Of a stretch of DNA of 64,000 nt, positions 48,875 through 57,219 are shown piece by piece; within the stretch, counting starts at the first letter, position 1; each line of letters starts with the position of its first letter. The notes below the pieces were generated by a model that was given only the letters and a program-made list of their open reading frames with translations, did no database searches and was not told where the DNA came from. The translations under genes were made by a program, and so were the position numbers. This DNA comes from Porphyrobacter sp. (GTDB lineage Bacteria > Pseudomonadota > Alphaproteobacteria > Sphingomonadales > Sphingomonadaceae). The stretch is taken from positions 149,395-213,394 of the forward strand of contig JAGIBN010000006.1 of assembly GCA_017744315.1 (NCBI GenBank), in the 5' to 3' direction.

Positions 48875-49045
48875 TTACTTTGGCAACTTAACGGAGAAGC
48901 CGCGTGTTTTATCCGCGTGCCCGGAACGGGCCGACGCTTCGTATTCCTCTGCGAGGTACAGAAGGTCCGCTCGTTCCGGGAGGTCTGCCACCGCAGCCCG
49001 TTCGCGGAGTTCCGCGGCGAGCTGCAGGAGCATGTGCGGGGTCAT
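48875..49045 (-). CDS. Small 56-residue protein between pilin and chaperone genes
   Basis: An ATG at 49045, 13 nt after the pilin stop, opens a 56-residue frame ending in TAA at 48875. It reads MTPHMLLQLAAELRERAAVA and continues to FSVKLPK. It is leucine/alanine-rich and probably helical (about residues 4-40), with a basic tail and no signal peptide. Spacing within the operon and codon use like the neighbours support a real gene. It may be a cytoplasmic regulator or assembly helper; no family recognised. Confidence 0.55.
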   Translation of the reverse strand: MTPHMLLQLAAELRERAAVADLPERADLLYLAEEYEASARSGHADKTRGFSVKLPK

Positions 49046-49058
49046 CGGTCAGCAGTCC

Positions 49059-49619
49059 TTACGGGGCCGCAGTGATGATGATGTCGACGCTGCCGGTGTA
49101 GGTGCCGGCTTCGAGGATCGCCGTCGAGTTCGAGGTGATGCCATCGAGGATGGTCAGCGTGACGTTGTTGGCTTCGGCAGCCAGACGGTCGCCGATGCGG
49201 CCGGTGGTCGCGCCGCCGTTGAGCGACAGGTCGGTGATCGAGGTGGTGGTGCCCTTCGCGCCCTTCGCGGCAAGCTTGGCCGAGAAGTCCACGGTGTTGG
49301 TGTAACCGTTCGGCGAGTTGGTCGCCGCCGAGTTCACGAGCGAACGTGCCTCAACCGAAAGGTTCGGGTTGGTGCCGTTGCAGCGAACGGTGAAGTTGCG
49401 GCTCAGGCCGTTGGTGGCGCCCGAAAAGGCCTTGTCGACGGTACCGTCGGCCTTGGCGAGTTCGCCCAGGCTGATCGTGCCGCTGATCGGATCGGTCGCG
49501 CTGCACTTGGCGGCGACGGTGCCGTTCACAACCACGGTGCCCGAGGCGCTCTGGGCCATGGCAGGCGTACCGGCAATCGCGGCAACGGCAAGAACAAGAG
49601 AGGCAACAGACTTCTTCAT
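49059..49619 (-). CDS. Spore-coat-U-type pilin, locus 1 major subunit candidate
   Basis: 186 residues from the ATG at 49619 (GGAG upstream), with a signal peptide (ending PAMA). The mature part has the start GTVVVNGTVAAKC, a two-cysteine pair (the second in TVRCNG), a serine/threonine/asparagine-rich beta domain and the C-terminal strand YTGSVDIIITAAP. The last strand of donor type marks it as a chaperone-usher pilus subunit. It lies first in the run pilin - small gene - chaperone - usher. Confidence 0.82.
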   Translation of the reverse strand: MKKSVASLVLAVAAIAGTPAMAQSASGTVVVNGTVAAKCSATDPISGTISLGELAKADGTVDKAFSGATNGLSRNFTVRCNGTNPNLSVEARSLVNSAATNSPNGYTNTVDFSAKLAAKGAKGTTTSITDLSLNGGATTGRIGDRLAAEANNVTLTILDGITSNSTAILEAGTYTGSVDIIITAAP

Positions 49620-49736
49620 TACGGATCTCCAATGACCCCCTGCGGGTCTGCATTTGGTGATCCGGTAATACGCAGCGAGGCCGGGCCCCACTATCTAGCC
49701 CCCAGCGAATTCGACGCTAACCGGCGGCGGCAAAAG

Positions 49737-49754
49737 CTATATCGGCCGATATAG
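49737..49754. promoter_or_regulatory. 18-base perfect palindrome upstream of pilin
   Basis: CTATATCGGCCGATATAG is perfectly self-complementary over 18 bases. It lies 118 nt upstream of the locus-1 pilin start, between it and the sulfatase stop. The length and place indicate a regulator-binding site controlling the pilin-chaperone-usher transcript. Confidence 0.6.
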
Positions 49755-49789
49755 GATTGCTCGATAGCCGGACGTTCTACCGATTCCCG

Positions 49790-51268
49790 TTATGCGGGCC
49801 GGTAGGGGTCCGGTGTGCCTGGAGCGATGGGCGGATAGTGCTTCAGGCTCGCCTCAAAGTCCGCAACGATCTTCATCATCGGCACCCCGACCCAACCGTT
49901 GGGGGTCAAAGTCGCTCCGTATTCTTCCTTGGGATCTGCGATGAGGTCGAAGATCAGCGGAACACCCAGTTTCGTCGGGGGCGACCACCAATCGCGCTCC
50001 TGCTCATAGAATGCGATCTTCCACGTCTTCCATTTGACCGCTTCCATGCGGTCCGCGACGAATACCGGGAAGCCCTCGCGCGCGGAGTTTTCGGACTGCC
50101 CGAGCAGGAAGCTGCTTTGATCCACCCCGTCGATAGCGCGATCCTGCGGCACTGCAGCGCCCGCAATCCGCGCAAACGTGGTGAAGGTATCGACCGAATG
50201 CACGATCTCGTCGCTGACGCGTCCGGCTGGAACCTTGCCGGGCCAGCGGATGATGAACGGCGTACGGAGCGAACCTTCCATGTGCGTGAAGTAGTAACCG
50301 CGCCAAGGCCCTGAGGTACCTTGCGAGGGGAATGTTGGATCCGGCCCATTGTCGCTCGTGAACACGACGATCGTATTTTCAAGCACACCGAGCTGTTCGA
50401 CCATGTCGAGCAATTGCCCGACATTGGCGTCCATCTCAGCGAGACAATCGGCAAAATCGCCGTGGCCGGTGCGCCCGGCAAAATCGGCATTTGGTAACGC
50501 GGGCACATGAACGAGCGTGAACGGCACGTAGGCGTAGAACGGCTTTCCCGCCGCCACCGCTCGTTGCATGAAGTCGATCGTGCGTTTCACGATCTCACTG
50601 TCGATCCGTCGCCGCTGTTCAAGATCGTAGACATCAAGCTCGCGGCTCGGCTCGCCCTTGCGTCCCTCCATGATGTGCATGAACGGGATGCCAGCGGCCT
50701 GAGCGCCAGCTTGTGACGGATACATGGCCTCGTCAGTCGTGCGCGGGATGCCGTACCACTCATCGAACCCCTGAGCGGTAGGTAGGCGGCCTTGCGAGCT
50801 TCCAAGATGCCACTTGCCGAATGCGCCGGTCGCATATCCAGCCGCCGACAGTGCCTCGGCCAGCGTGATCTCCCATTGCGTGAGTCCGTCGAGCGAGCCC
50901 GGAAGCGGCACTGAGTGGGTGCCCGAGCGGATGGCGAACCGGCCAGTCAGGATTGCCGAGCGGCTCGGCGTGCATTGGGCTTCGACGTTGAAGTTGGTGA
51001 GCCGCGTACCCTCGGCTGCAAGAGTGTCAATACGCGGGGTTGGCGCGCCGCGTAACATGCCGCCGCCGTAGACGCCGAGTTCCCCGTAGCCCAGGTTGTC
51101 CATAAGCACGAACAGGATGTTGGGTTGACGCGCAGGCTGGGCATTCGCGGAATCCAGCGGAATCCCATTGGCGCACACAAGCGCAGTGGCAGCGAGCAAC
51201 GCAGAGCGGCTTCGGCTTAAGAAACTCCGCCGGGTGATGCCCCCCGCCGCCTGGCGACCAATCAGCAC
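49790..51268 (-). CDS. Secreted arylsulfatase
   Basis: 492 residues, GTG start. A twin-arginine-like signal (ITRRSFLSRSRSALLAATA) is followed by ILFVLMDNLGYGELG (metal ligand Asp) and the sulfatase signature CTPSRSAILTGR, whose Cys is converted to formylglycine. FGKWHLG and FTSDNGPD complete the active site. It hydrolyses sulfate esters in the periplasm or at the surface. It lies on the same strand as the pilus genes but between their two parts. Its G+C looks somewhat lower, hinting at insertion. No formylglycine-generating enzyme is nearby. Confidence 0.9.
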   Translation of the reverse strand: MLIGRQAAGGITRRSFLSRSRSALLAATALVCANGIPLDSANAQPARQPNILFVLMDNLGYGELGVYGGGMLRGAPTPRIDTLAAEGTRLTNFNVEAQCTPSRSAILTGRFAIRSGTHSVPLPGSLDGLTQWEITLAEALSAAGYATGAFGKWHLGSSQGRLPTAQGFDEWYGIPRTTDEAMYPSQAGAQAAGIPFMHIMEGRKGEPSRELDVYDLEQRRRIDSEIVKRTIDFMQRAVAAGKPFYAYVPFTLVHVPALPNADFAGRTGHGDFADCLAEMDANVGQLLDMVEQLGVLENTIVVFTSDNGPDPTFPSQGTSGPWRGYYFTHMEGSLRTPFIIRWPGKVPAGRVSDEIVHSVDTFTTFARIAGAAVPQDRAIDGVDQSSFLLGQSENSAREGFPVFVADRMEAVKWKTWKIAFYEQERDWWSPPTKLGVPLIFDLIADPKEEYGATLTPNGWVGVPMMKIVADFEASLKHYPPIAPGTPDPYRPA

Positions 51269-51450
51269 GCCCGTTCCACCAAGATCGCGCCATCCATAAG
51301 CGATCCCTTCGCTTCCTAAGCGCAGTTGTAAGTGGACCTATGTCCGAAGAAACCCGTACAAACCCGGTGATCGGAATCACGCGAAAGCTAGGGCAACATA
51401 ATGTCCGCTCTGGGTCCAAGCCAACCGTTGGCCTCTGGATACTTCCTAAC

Positions 51451-52485
51451 TCACAACCCCGAACAGGACTGCGCCCCCGATGCCATGATGATCGGCGTGA
51501 AGGTGATGGTCACCGTGTCGGCATAGTTGGGCGACGGCGTCTTGCCCGAGCCGCCCTCGGTCAGCTTCGCGCGGATCGGCAATATGCCCGAAGTCCCGGC
51601 CACTCCCGCCCGCGCGCAAGTCTTGGTGCCGAAGGTGGCGTTGGAGGCAGTGTCCTGCCCCAGGAAGCGCACGCTGTAGCGGATGGTCTCGGACGAGTTG
51701 CCGAGGTTGCCGCCGGGAAAGGTCAGGCGGAAGTCATTGTCCGAGCGCATGCGCACCTCGAACGGCCCGGAGCTGCGGACGCGCAGGGAATTGGTCGCCG
51801 GGGTCATGAAGCTTTCAGGGTTGGCGAAGACCTGGGCGGTGGTGACGTTCCCGATCTCGCCGAAGTCCAGGGTCGAGCCCGCGTAGTAGGCCTGCAGCGC
51901 GCTGACCGTGTTGACGTTGAGGCGAACGGCGCGGATCTCGCGCGTTGGGGAAGAGACGCTCTGCATCCCCCCGGCGCCCGAGCAGATGTAGAGGATGTCG
52001 AAGTAGATCGACTCCCCCGCCGAAAGATCGGTCCCCGGCGGTACCGTCACGCGCAAGTTGAGCGCCGTGGAGAGGTCGGTGGCCGTGCTTCCGCCGAAGG
52101 TGTAGCGAATTTCGCCCGCTGCCCCCGCGCCGCCGTCCTTCGAATTGAGCGCCCGAGGCCGGCCTGCGGTGCTCCCTTCGGAATAGAGGACGTTCTGCCC
52201 CTGGTACGTCACCTGCAAGGTCGGCGTGCCCGCCGGGGCCACCAGCACCAGGCTGACTTCGGAGGTGCGGCCGCCCTGCGTGGTGCGATTGCGCTGGAGG
52301 ATCAGGGGGATCGTGGCTTGCGAAAGTCCGCCGGGTGAGAACGGATCGTAGGTTATGGTCGTGGGTGCGGTTGCGTATCCGGTGACGCCGCAGACCGGGG
52401 AGTACTGGACCTGGGCGTGGGCCGTGCCGGGCAAAGCGGCGAGGGCCAGCGCCGCCGCTCCGAGGGCGGCGAGGCGCTTGATCAG
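51451..52485 (-). CDS. Tip adhesin/spore-coat-U protein with probable CTG start
   Basis: A 344-residue protein whose signal peptide begins IKRLAALGAAALALAALPGTAHA. No ATG, GTG or TTG is suitably placed. A CTG at 52485 overlaps the stop of the upstream gene as CTGA, mimicking the usual ATGA coupling. The mature protein has an N-terminal domain starting YSPVCGVTGYATAPTTITYDP and a C-terminal spore-coat-U-like domain starting near STLDFGEIGNV. This two-domain plan and length match the tip subunit CsuE. It would sit at the pilus end. Confidence 0.75.
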   Translation of the reverse strand: MIKRLAALGAAALALAALPGTAHAQVQYSPVCGVTGYATAPTTITYDPFSPGGLSQATIPLILQRNRTTQGGRTSEVSLVLVAPAGTPTLQVTYQGQNVLYSEGSTAGRPRALNSKDGGAGAAGEIRYTFGGSTATDLSTALNLRVTVPPGTDLSAGESIYFDILYICSGAGGMQSVSSPTREIRAVRLNVNTVSALQAYYAGSTLDFGEIGNVTTAQVFANPESFMTPATNSLRVRSSGPFEVRMRSDNDFRLTFPGGNLGNSSETIRYSVRFLGQDTASNATFGTKTCARAGVAGTSGILPIRAKLTEGGSGKTPSPNYADTVTITFTPIIMASGAQSCSGL

Positions 52486-52799
52486 GTTTTGGGCGATACC
52501 GTGACCCGAGTTCGCTGGCGGGCATTGCCTTTCGGATCGGCCGGCTCCGGCTGCTCGACCCGAACCGCGGCCGAGCTGTTGGAGCACTTGATGGGTTGGC
52601 GCTCGGCCGAAGGGGTTGCTTCGGTCGGGGCGAAGCTGGGAACGGCCCAGCAACGCGGCGAAACGAACCCGGAGACCGTGACCCGCTGGCTGCTCTGGGC
52701 GGTCGCCTGGGTGGCGGGTATCGCGAAAGATATCGCCAAGGCGGAGGCGCAGCACGCTTCGCCGTAAAGTACCAGTTGCCAGGTGAGTCCGTTTCTCAT
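52482..52799 (-). CDS. Small secreted protein of pilus locus 1
   Basis: 105 residues with a signal peptide (about residues 1-35, ending ATQATAQ). A short mature part contains VTVSGFVSPRCWAVPSFAPTE and a second cysteine in IKCSN. It lies 42 nt after a pilin gene and its stop overlaps the adhesin CTG start. It is too short for a full pilin domain and may be a minor or truncated subunit. No family recognised. Confidence 0.6.
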   Translation of the reverse strand: MRNGLTWQLVLYGEACCASALAISFAIPATQATAQSSQRVTVSGFVSPRCWAVPSFAPTEATPSAERQPIKCSNSSAAVRVEQPEPADPKGNARQRTRVTVSPKT

Positions 52800-52841
52800 G
52801 GCACATGGAGTACGGCTCCGCTGGTAAACATGTTCCCACCA

Positions 52842-53453
52842 TCAGGGTGCGATACTAATCGTAATTGTAAGCGTATCGGAATAATTTCCCGCCAGCAGCG
52901 GCTTGCTGTCGGTGTAGGGCTGGGCCGAAACCCGCACGTAGGACCCGTTCGCCTTGGTCGACGGCGCACCTAGGCGCAGGCCGTTGGTGGTGCTGGCGCT
53001 GCCGCCGAAAGCGCATCCGGCTCCGGCCTTCAGGAGCGAAGCGGCGCAAGTCGCGCCGGCATTGGTGCCGTTGTCGCCGACCATCTTGAGTTCGACGTTG
53101 TAGGGCGCGTTGGAGGCGTAGCCGGTCACCGTCTCGCCCTGGGCCAGGCCGCCGTTGAGCGAACTTACCGCGATGCGCGAGGCGCTGGTGCAGTTGAGGC
53201 GGATCGCGAAGTCCTTGCTGAAGCCGGTGCGGTCGAACTCGGTCTGGCTCAGCGTGCCCGACGGGGCGCCGTCGGTGGCAAAGCCGCAGCGGTCACTCAC
53301 CGAGGCGCGCACGTCGATACCCACTTCGATGCGGTTCACAGAGCCCTGGCCCGCGGCATAGGCTGTCGTGCTCCCATGCGCGGCGGCCGGTGCGGAGATC
53401 GCACCTGCCAGCAACGCCAGAACGGGAAGAACGAAAACCTTGAGCAATGCCAT
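52842..53453 (-). CDS. Spore-coat-U-type pilin, locus 1 second subunit
   Basis: 203 residues from the ATG at 53453 (a GTG at 53477 adds eight residues). The signal peptide MALLKVFVLPVLALLAGAIS is followed by a pilin domain with IEVGIDVRASVSDRCGF, FAIRLNCTSASRIAVSS, a second cysteine pair and the last strand YSDTLTITISIAP. It is encoded directly after the LuxR-type regulator on the same strand, with about 130 nt between. Confidence 0.78.
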   Translation of the reverse strand: MALLKVFVLPVLALLAGAISAPAAAHGSTTAYAAGQGSVNRIEVGIDVRASVSDRCGFATDGAPSGTLSQTEFDRTGFSKDFAIRLNCTSASRIAVSSLNGGLAQGETVTGYASNAPYNVELKMVGDNGTNAGATCAASLLKAGAGCAFGGSASTTNGLRLGAPSTKANGSYVRVSAQPYTDSKPLLAGNYSDTLTITISIAP

Positions 53454-53591
53454 GCGCCGTGTGTTTGCGGCAGGCACAGGCCCGCCAATTCACGGTCGCT
53501 TCTGGCGATTTGCGGGTCTGCGGAATATTCATCGACAGGCGAGAAACGCCTTATCCCTTGGCGGGGCCGGATATATCCTTCGCCATAGGGC

Positions 53592-54218
53592 TCACTCCTC
53601 ACGGCCGGCGGCGAGAAGGATCAGTTCGGTCCGGCTCTGCAGCCGCAGCTTCTCGAAAATCTTGTGAAGATGGACCTTTACCGTGCCCTCGGTGAGGCCC
53701 AGCTCGTCGGCGATTTCCTTGTTCCGCAGCCCGCGCTGAACCAGCGAGGCGATCCCGCGCTCACGAGGGGAAAGCGATCCGAGCGGGTCGCGTCCGGCTT
53801 CGGGCGATGACACGAAGTCCATCGCCCGTTGCATGACTTCCTGATCGAACCAGCGACGCCCGGTCGAAACCGCATCGAGGCACGGCAGGAGGTCCCTGGG
53901 CGCGGTGCCCTTGATGACCAGGCCGTTGACCCCAAGCGTCATCGCCTCTTTCGCGTCCTGATCCTTGATGCTTCCGGTGAGCAGGACAATCGGGCGGGTA
54001 TCGCCCCTTCCCCGCAGCGTCCGCAAGACATCGAGCCCGCTGCGCTCCGGCATCTTGATGTCGAGAACGAGGATATCCGGCCGCGCAGTCGCAAGGCTTT
54101 CGAGCACCTCGGTGCCCGACCTTACGCTGGCCGCAACCTCAAACCGAGAGCCCGCGAGCAGGACCTCGATGCCCGCGGCCGTGAGGGGATCATCATCCGC
54201 AACCAGAACTTTCGCCAT
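53592..54218 (-). CDS. LuxR/NarL-type response regulator
   Basis: 208 residues from the ATG at 54218. The receiver domain has phospho-acceptor Asp in ILVLDIKMPERSG and acidic DDD near residues 8-10. The C-terminal LuxR helix-turn-helix has LSPRERGIASLVQRGLRNKEIADELGLTEGTVKVHLHKI. It is divergent from the Hpt and kinase genes by 93 nt and lies upstream of the pilin genes of locus 1. It is the likely DNA-binding output of the signalling block. Confidence 0.9.
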   Translation of the reverse strand: MAKVLVADDDPLTAAGIEVLLAGSRFEVAASVRSGTEVLESLATARPDILVLDIKMPERSGLDVLRTLRGRGDTRPIVLLTGSIKDQDAKEAMTLGVNGLVIKGTAPRDLLPCLDAVSTGRRWFDQEVMQRAMDFVSSPEAGRDPLGSLSPRERGIASLVQRGLRNKEIADELGLTEGTVKVHLHKIFEKLRLQSRTELILLAAGREE

Positions 54219-54311
54219 ACTGCGGACCCGAACCCTCCTTTCGCGGTTGTGTCCTAGGTACCCTCGATCAAGCGACATGTTCCCGGCGCAATTCCCAGGT
54301 GCGAGCACTCG

Positions 54312-54584
54312 ATGAAGCAATTCGAAGAGAAGATGGCCCTCCTTCGGACCCGCTTCGTCGCCCGCGCCCAGACGGAAGTCGCCGAACTGCGCGAGGCTCA
54401 TCGGCAAGGTGACATGACCACGATGCGGCGGATCGCCCATAGCCTTGCAGGCAATGCCGGCCTGTTCGGCTGGCCCGAGTTCGGCGCTCACGCGCGCGAG
54501 CTCGAGAGCGTTCTGGAGCAAGCGGCTGCCAACGAAGAGATTCTGCCGAAGCTTGAGGCCTTGATAGCTGAGATGCCACACTGA
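54312..54584 (+). CDS. Hpt phosphotransfer protein
   Basis: 90 residues, entirely helical. The phospho-accepting histidine is in RRIAHSLAGNAGLFG (about residue 43), the Hpt signature. It starts 93 nt from the divergent regulator and 5 nt before the kinase gene. It would pass phosphate between the receiver-only protein or kinase and the LuxR-type regulator. Confidence 0.88.
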   Translation: MKQFEEKMALLRTRFVARAQTEVAELREAHRQGDMTTMRRIAHSLAGNAGLFGWPEFGAHARELESVLEQAAANEEILPKLEALIAEMPH

Positions 54585-54589
54585 CCGCG

Positions 54590-56131
54590 ATGCCAACGAC
54601 CTCACTCAAGATGCTCGATCGCGCCGACTTCGCCGATCACGACTGGGGCAACACCTCACTTGGACCTTGCGAGACCTGGTCCCGGCAATTGCACTACATG
54701 TGCGATCTCATCCTGGGATCGAAGCAGCCGATGTTCATGCTGTGGGGTCCCGACCGGGCGTTCATCTACAACGCGGCCTACCAGGCGATCTGGAAGATAT
54801 CGTCGCTCAACACGCTCGGCCGTCCGATCGAACAGGTTGCCGGCAAGATCTGGGACGAACTGCGCGCAGACATCGAACGCGTCTTCGAGGGCCATTCGTT
54901 CATACTGTCGAACTTTCCGATCCGCGGCGAAGAGGGAGAAGAGACCCGCTATTTCGATTTCAGCTACACCCCGATCCCGGCGTTCGAAGGGCAGCCGGAT
55001 GCGGTGATCGGCGTCCTGTGCATCTCCAACGACGTGACCGAATTTCTGACGTCGGTCGCGGTGACAAAGGAGGACCGGGAGGTGCTGGCCCTGACGATGG
55101 ACAACGTCACCGAGGGTGTCGCGCTGGTCGAACACGACTTCACGCTGGTGCTGTGGAACCAGCAGTTCCGTCTACATTTCGGCTACGAGCCGGAGGACAT
55201 TGTCTCCGGCATGAACGCGCGCGACCTGATGCTCATCACCGCGCGCCGGGGTGATCTGGGCGAAGGCGATCCGGAGGCGATCGTCGACATGCTGATGCGG
55301 ACCATCCACTCAACCGAAAGCGGAACGCTGGAGGTCCAGCGGCAGAACGGTACCGTGCTGAGCCTGTTTCGCCGCGCTGTCAGTGGCGGGAGGTATCTGC
55401 TCGTATCGCAGGACGTCACCGAGGCGCGAACCGCCTCTCGCCTCAAGGACGAGCTGGTGTCGACGGTCAGCCACGAGTTACGAACGCCGTTGACCGCGAT
55501 CTCGGGCGCGCTCGGCATTGTCAGCGCCGGGGCGGCGGGTGACTTGTCGGCAAAGGCCGAACGGCTGATCGAGATCGCCCAGCGCAACAGCGAGCGGCTC
55601 ATCGCGCTCGTCAACGACCTGCTCGACGTCGACAAATTGCACTCGGGCCGGATGGAGTTCCACCTCGAAGAGTTCGACTTTGCCGAGCTCGTGCAATTGA
55701 GCGTCGAGCAGAACCTGCCCTTTGCCGAACGGGGCGGGATCGAGCTTAAAGTCGACCTGAGTCGCAAGCCGGTCATCGTCCTGTCCGACCGGCACCGGCT
55801 GCTCCAGGTGCTGGCCAACCTGATCTCGAATGCCGTGAAGTTCTCGCCCGCCGGCGAGAGCGTTACGGTAAAGCTCCGGACGAACGGCCCGCAAGCCCGG
55901 CTGAGCGTGATCGATAACGGCGCAGGCGTGCCGGAGACCTTCCGCGACCGCCTGTTCAGCCGGTTCTCACAGCACGATTCCTCTTCCACCCGGGTTCAGC
56001 AGGGCACGGGTTTGGGCCTGGCGATCTGCAAGAGCATCGTCGACCAGCTCGGCGGCACGATCTGGCTCGACACCCGCACCTCGGCCGGCGCGACGTTCAA
56101 CGTCGAACTGCCACTTGCAGAAAGAACTTAG
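54590..56131 (+). CDS. PAS-domain soluble histidine kinase
   Basis: 513 residues with no membrane segment. A first PAS-like domain (residues 15-150; WGPDRAFIYNAAYQAIW) and a second (about 160-275; ALVEHDFTLVLWNQQF) are followed by the HisKA dimer (H-box VSHELRTPLTAISGA) and the ATPase domain (NLISNAVKFSPAGE, DNGAGVP, GTGLGLAICKSIV). It has no receiver domain; the receiver is encoded separately 9 nt downstream. It senses a cytoplasmic or membrane-permeant signal. Confidence 0.9.
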   Translation: MPTTSLKMLDRADFADHDWGNTSLGPCETWSRQLHYMCDLILGSKQPMFMLWGPDRAFIYNAAYQAIWKISSLNTLGRPIEQVAGKIWDELRADIERVFEGHSFILSNFPIRGEEGEETRYFDFSYTPIPAFEGQPDAVIGVLCISNDVTEFLTSVAVTKEDREVLALTMDNVTEGVALVEHDFTLVLWNQQFRLHFGYEPEDIVSGMNARDLMLITARRGDLGEGDPEAIVDMLMRTIHSTESGTLEVQRQNGTVLSLFRRAVSGGRYLLVSQDVTEARTASRLKDELVSTVSHELRTPLTAISGALGIVSAGAAGDLSAKAERLIEIAQRNSERLIALVNDLLDVDKLHSGRMEFHLEEFDFAELVQLSVEQNLPFAERGGIELKVDLSRKPVIVLSDRHRLLQVLANLISNAVKFSPAGESVTVKLRTNGPQARLSVIDNGAGVPETFRDRLFSRFSQHDSSSTRVQQGTGLGLAICKSIVDQLGGTIWLDTRTSAGATFNVELPLAERT

Positions 56132-56140
56132 GAAAGATCC

Positions 56141-56509
56141 GTGACCTGGCGAATACTCTACGTCGACGACGAACCCGACTTGCGCGAAGTGGCGCAGATC
56201 AGCCTTGAGCTCGAACCGGAGTTTGAAGTGCGCTGCTGTGCCTCGGGCGCCGAAGCCATCGCGGCTCTGCCCGAATGGCAGCCGGATCTCGTCCTGCTCG
56301 ACGTGATGATGCCCGAAATGGACGGGCCGGCGACGCTCGAACAAATTCGCCAGTTGCCCGAAGGGGGTCTGCCGATCGTCTTCATCACTGCGCGGGCGGG
56401 AGACAACGACGCCGTTCACCTGATGGCGCTAGGCGCGGCGGGCGTTATCGCCAAACCGTTCGATCCACTGCAGCTAGCGAGCCAGGTTCGCCGCTATGTG
56501 GAAGGCTGA
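56141..56509 (+). CDS. Single-domain receiver (CheY-like)
   Basis: 122 residues, GTG start, receiver only. DDEPD near residues 9-13, phospho-acceptor Asp in LVLLDVMMPEMDG, the conserved Thr in ITARAG and Lys in AKPFDPLQ are all present. It has no output domain, so it likely relays phosphate from the kinase to the Hpt protein or acts by binding a partner. It is convergent with the locus-2 chaperone gene. Confidence 0.9.
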   Translation: MTWRILYVDDEPDLREVAQISLELEPEFEVRCCASGAEAIAALPEWQPDLVLLDVMMPEMDGPATLEQIRQLPEGGLPIVFITARAGDNDAVHLMALGAAGVIAKPFDPLQLASQVRRYVEG

Positions 56510-56529
56510 CCGGCAACGCCGCTAGAGCA

Positions 56530-57219
56530 CTAGAACTGGCGGCCGCGGATCGTCGGTCCGATTGCAGACTTATAGGAAACCTCCGTTTCGAACGGCAGCG
56601 TCTGCTCCCAAACGGCGCCGGGGTAGAGCCGCTTGGCCGGAAGGTCCTGGCAGTTGTTCCCTCCCGCGTCGCACTGCTTGCCGTCGAAGAGTTCCTGCGC
56701 GGTGTTGCCGCTGTTGACCAATCGCAGGGTTCGCCCAGTGCGCTGCCCCTCGACATCGCCTGTGAACTTGTCGGGCCGGAGGATGACCAGCGTGTCGTAG
56801 CCCACGAAGACCTTCAACGCAGTCGTTTCGGCCGTGACCGGGCCGGCCACCGGCTTGATCGCCACACGGAACACTCGGTCGGCCGCTGACCTGTCGCCGA
56901 TAGAGGCTACTCGCACGGTGCGCCGCTCGCCCGGCTCCAGCACCAGTCGCTGCGGAGAGACGAGAATGCCCGAGTCCTCGGGGACACCAGCCGGAATGCG
57001 TTCCTCGGCAGGAGTTCCTGCACCGCGAATTTCGAAGGGTTCCGCCAAGACATACATCCGCTCATCGCCGTCGTTCCAGACCTCGATGTCTTCGCGCGGG
57101 GGCTTCCCCGGCTGCAGATCGACGATGACTTGGCTGAGCACCATCTCGGCATGGGCATTCGAACCCACACCCAAGGCCGCGCCGGCAGCCAGGGTCCAGA
57201 TGAGCGTTTTGAAGTTCAC
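56530..57219 (-). CDS. Periplasmic pilus chaperone, locus 2
   Basis: 229 residues with a signal peptide (ending SNAHA). PapD-like first domain: VIVDLQPGKPPREDIEVWNDG and ILVSPQRLVLEPGERRTVRV. The second domain contains a Cys pair (GKQCDAGGNNCQ). It starts inside the usher stop (4-nt overlap), so here the order is usher then chaperone, the reverse of locus 1. Confidence 0.85.
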   Translation of the reverse strand: MNFKTLIWTLAAGAALGVGSNAHAEMVLSQVIVDLQPGKPPREDIEVWNDGDERMYVLAEPFEIRGAGTPAEERIPAGVPEDSGILVSPQRLVLEPGERRTVRVASIGDRSAADRVFRVAIKPVAGPVTAETTALKVFVGYDTLVILRPDKFTGDVEGQRTGRTLRLVNSGNTAQELFDGKQCDAGGNNCQDLPAKRLYPGAVWEQTLPFETEVSYKSAIGPTIRGRQF

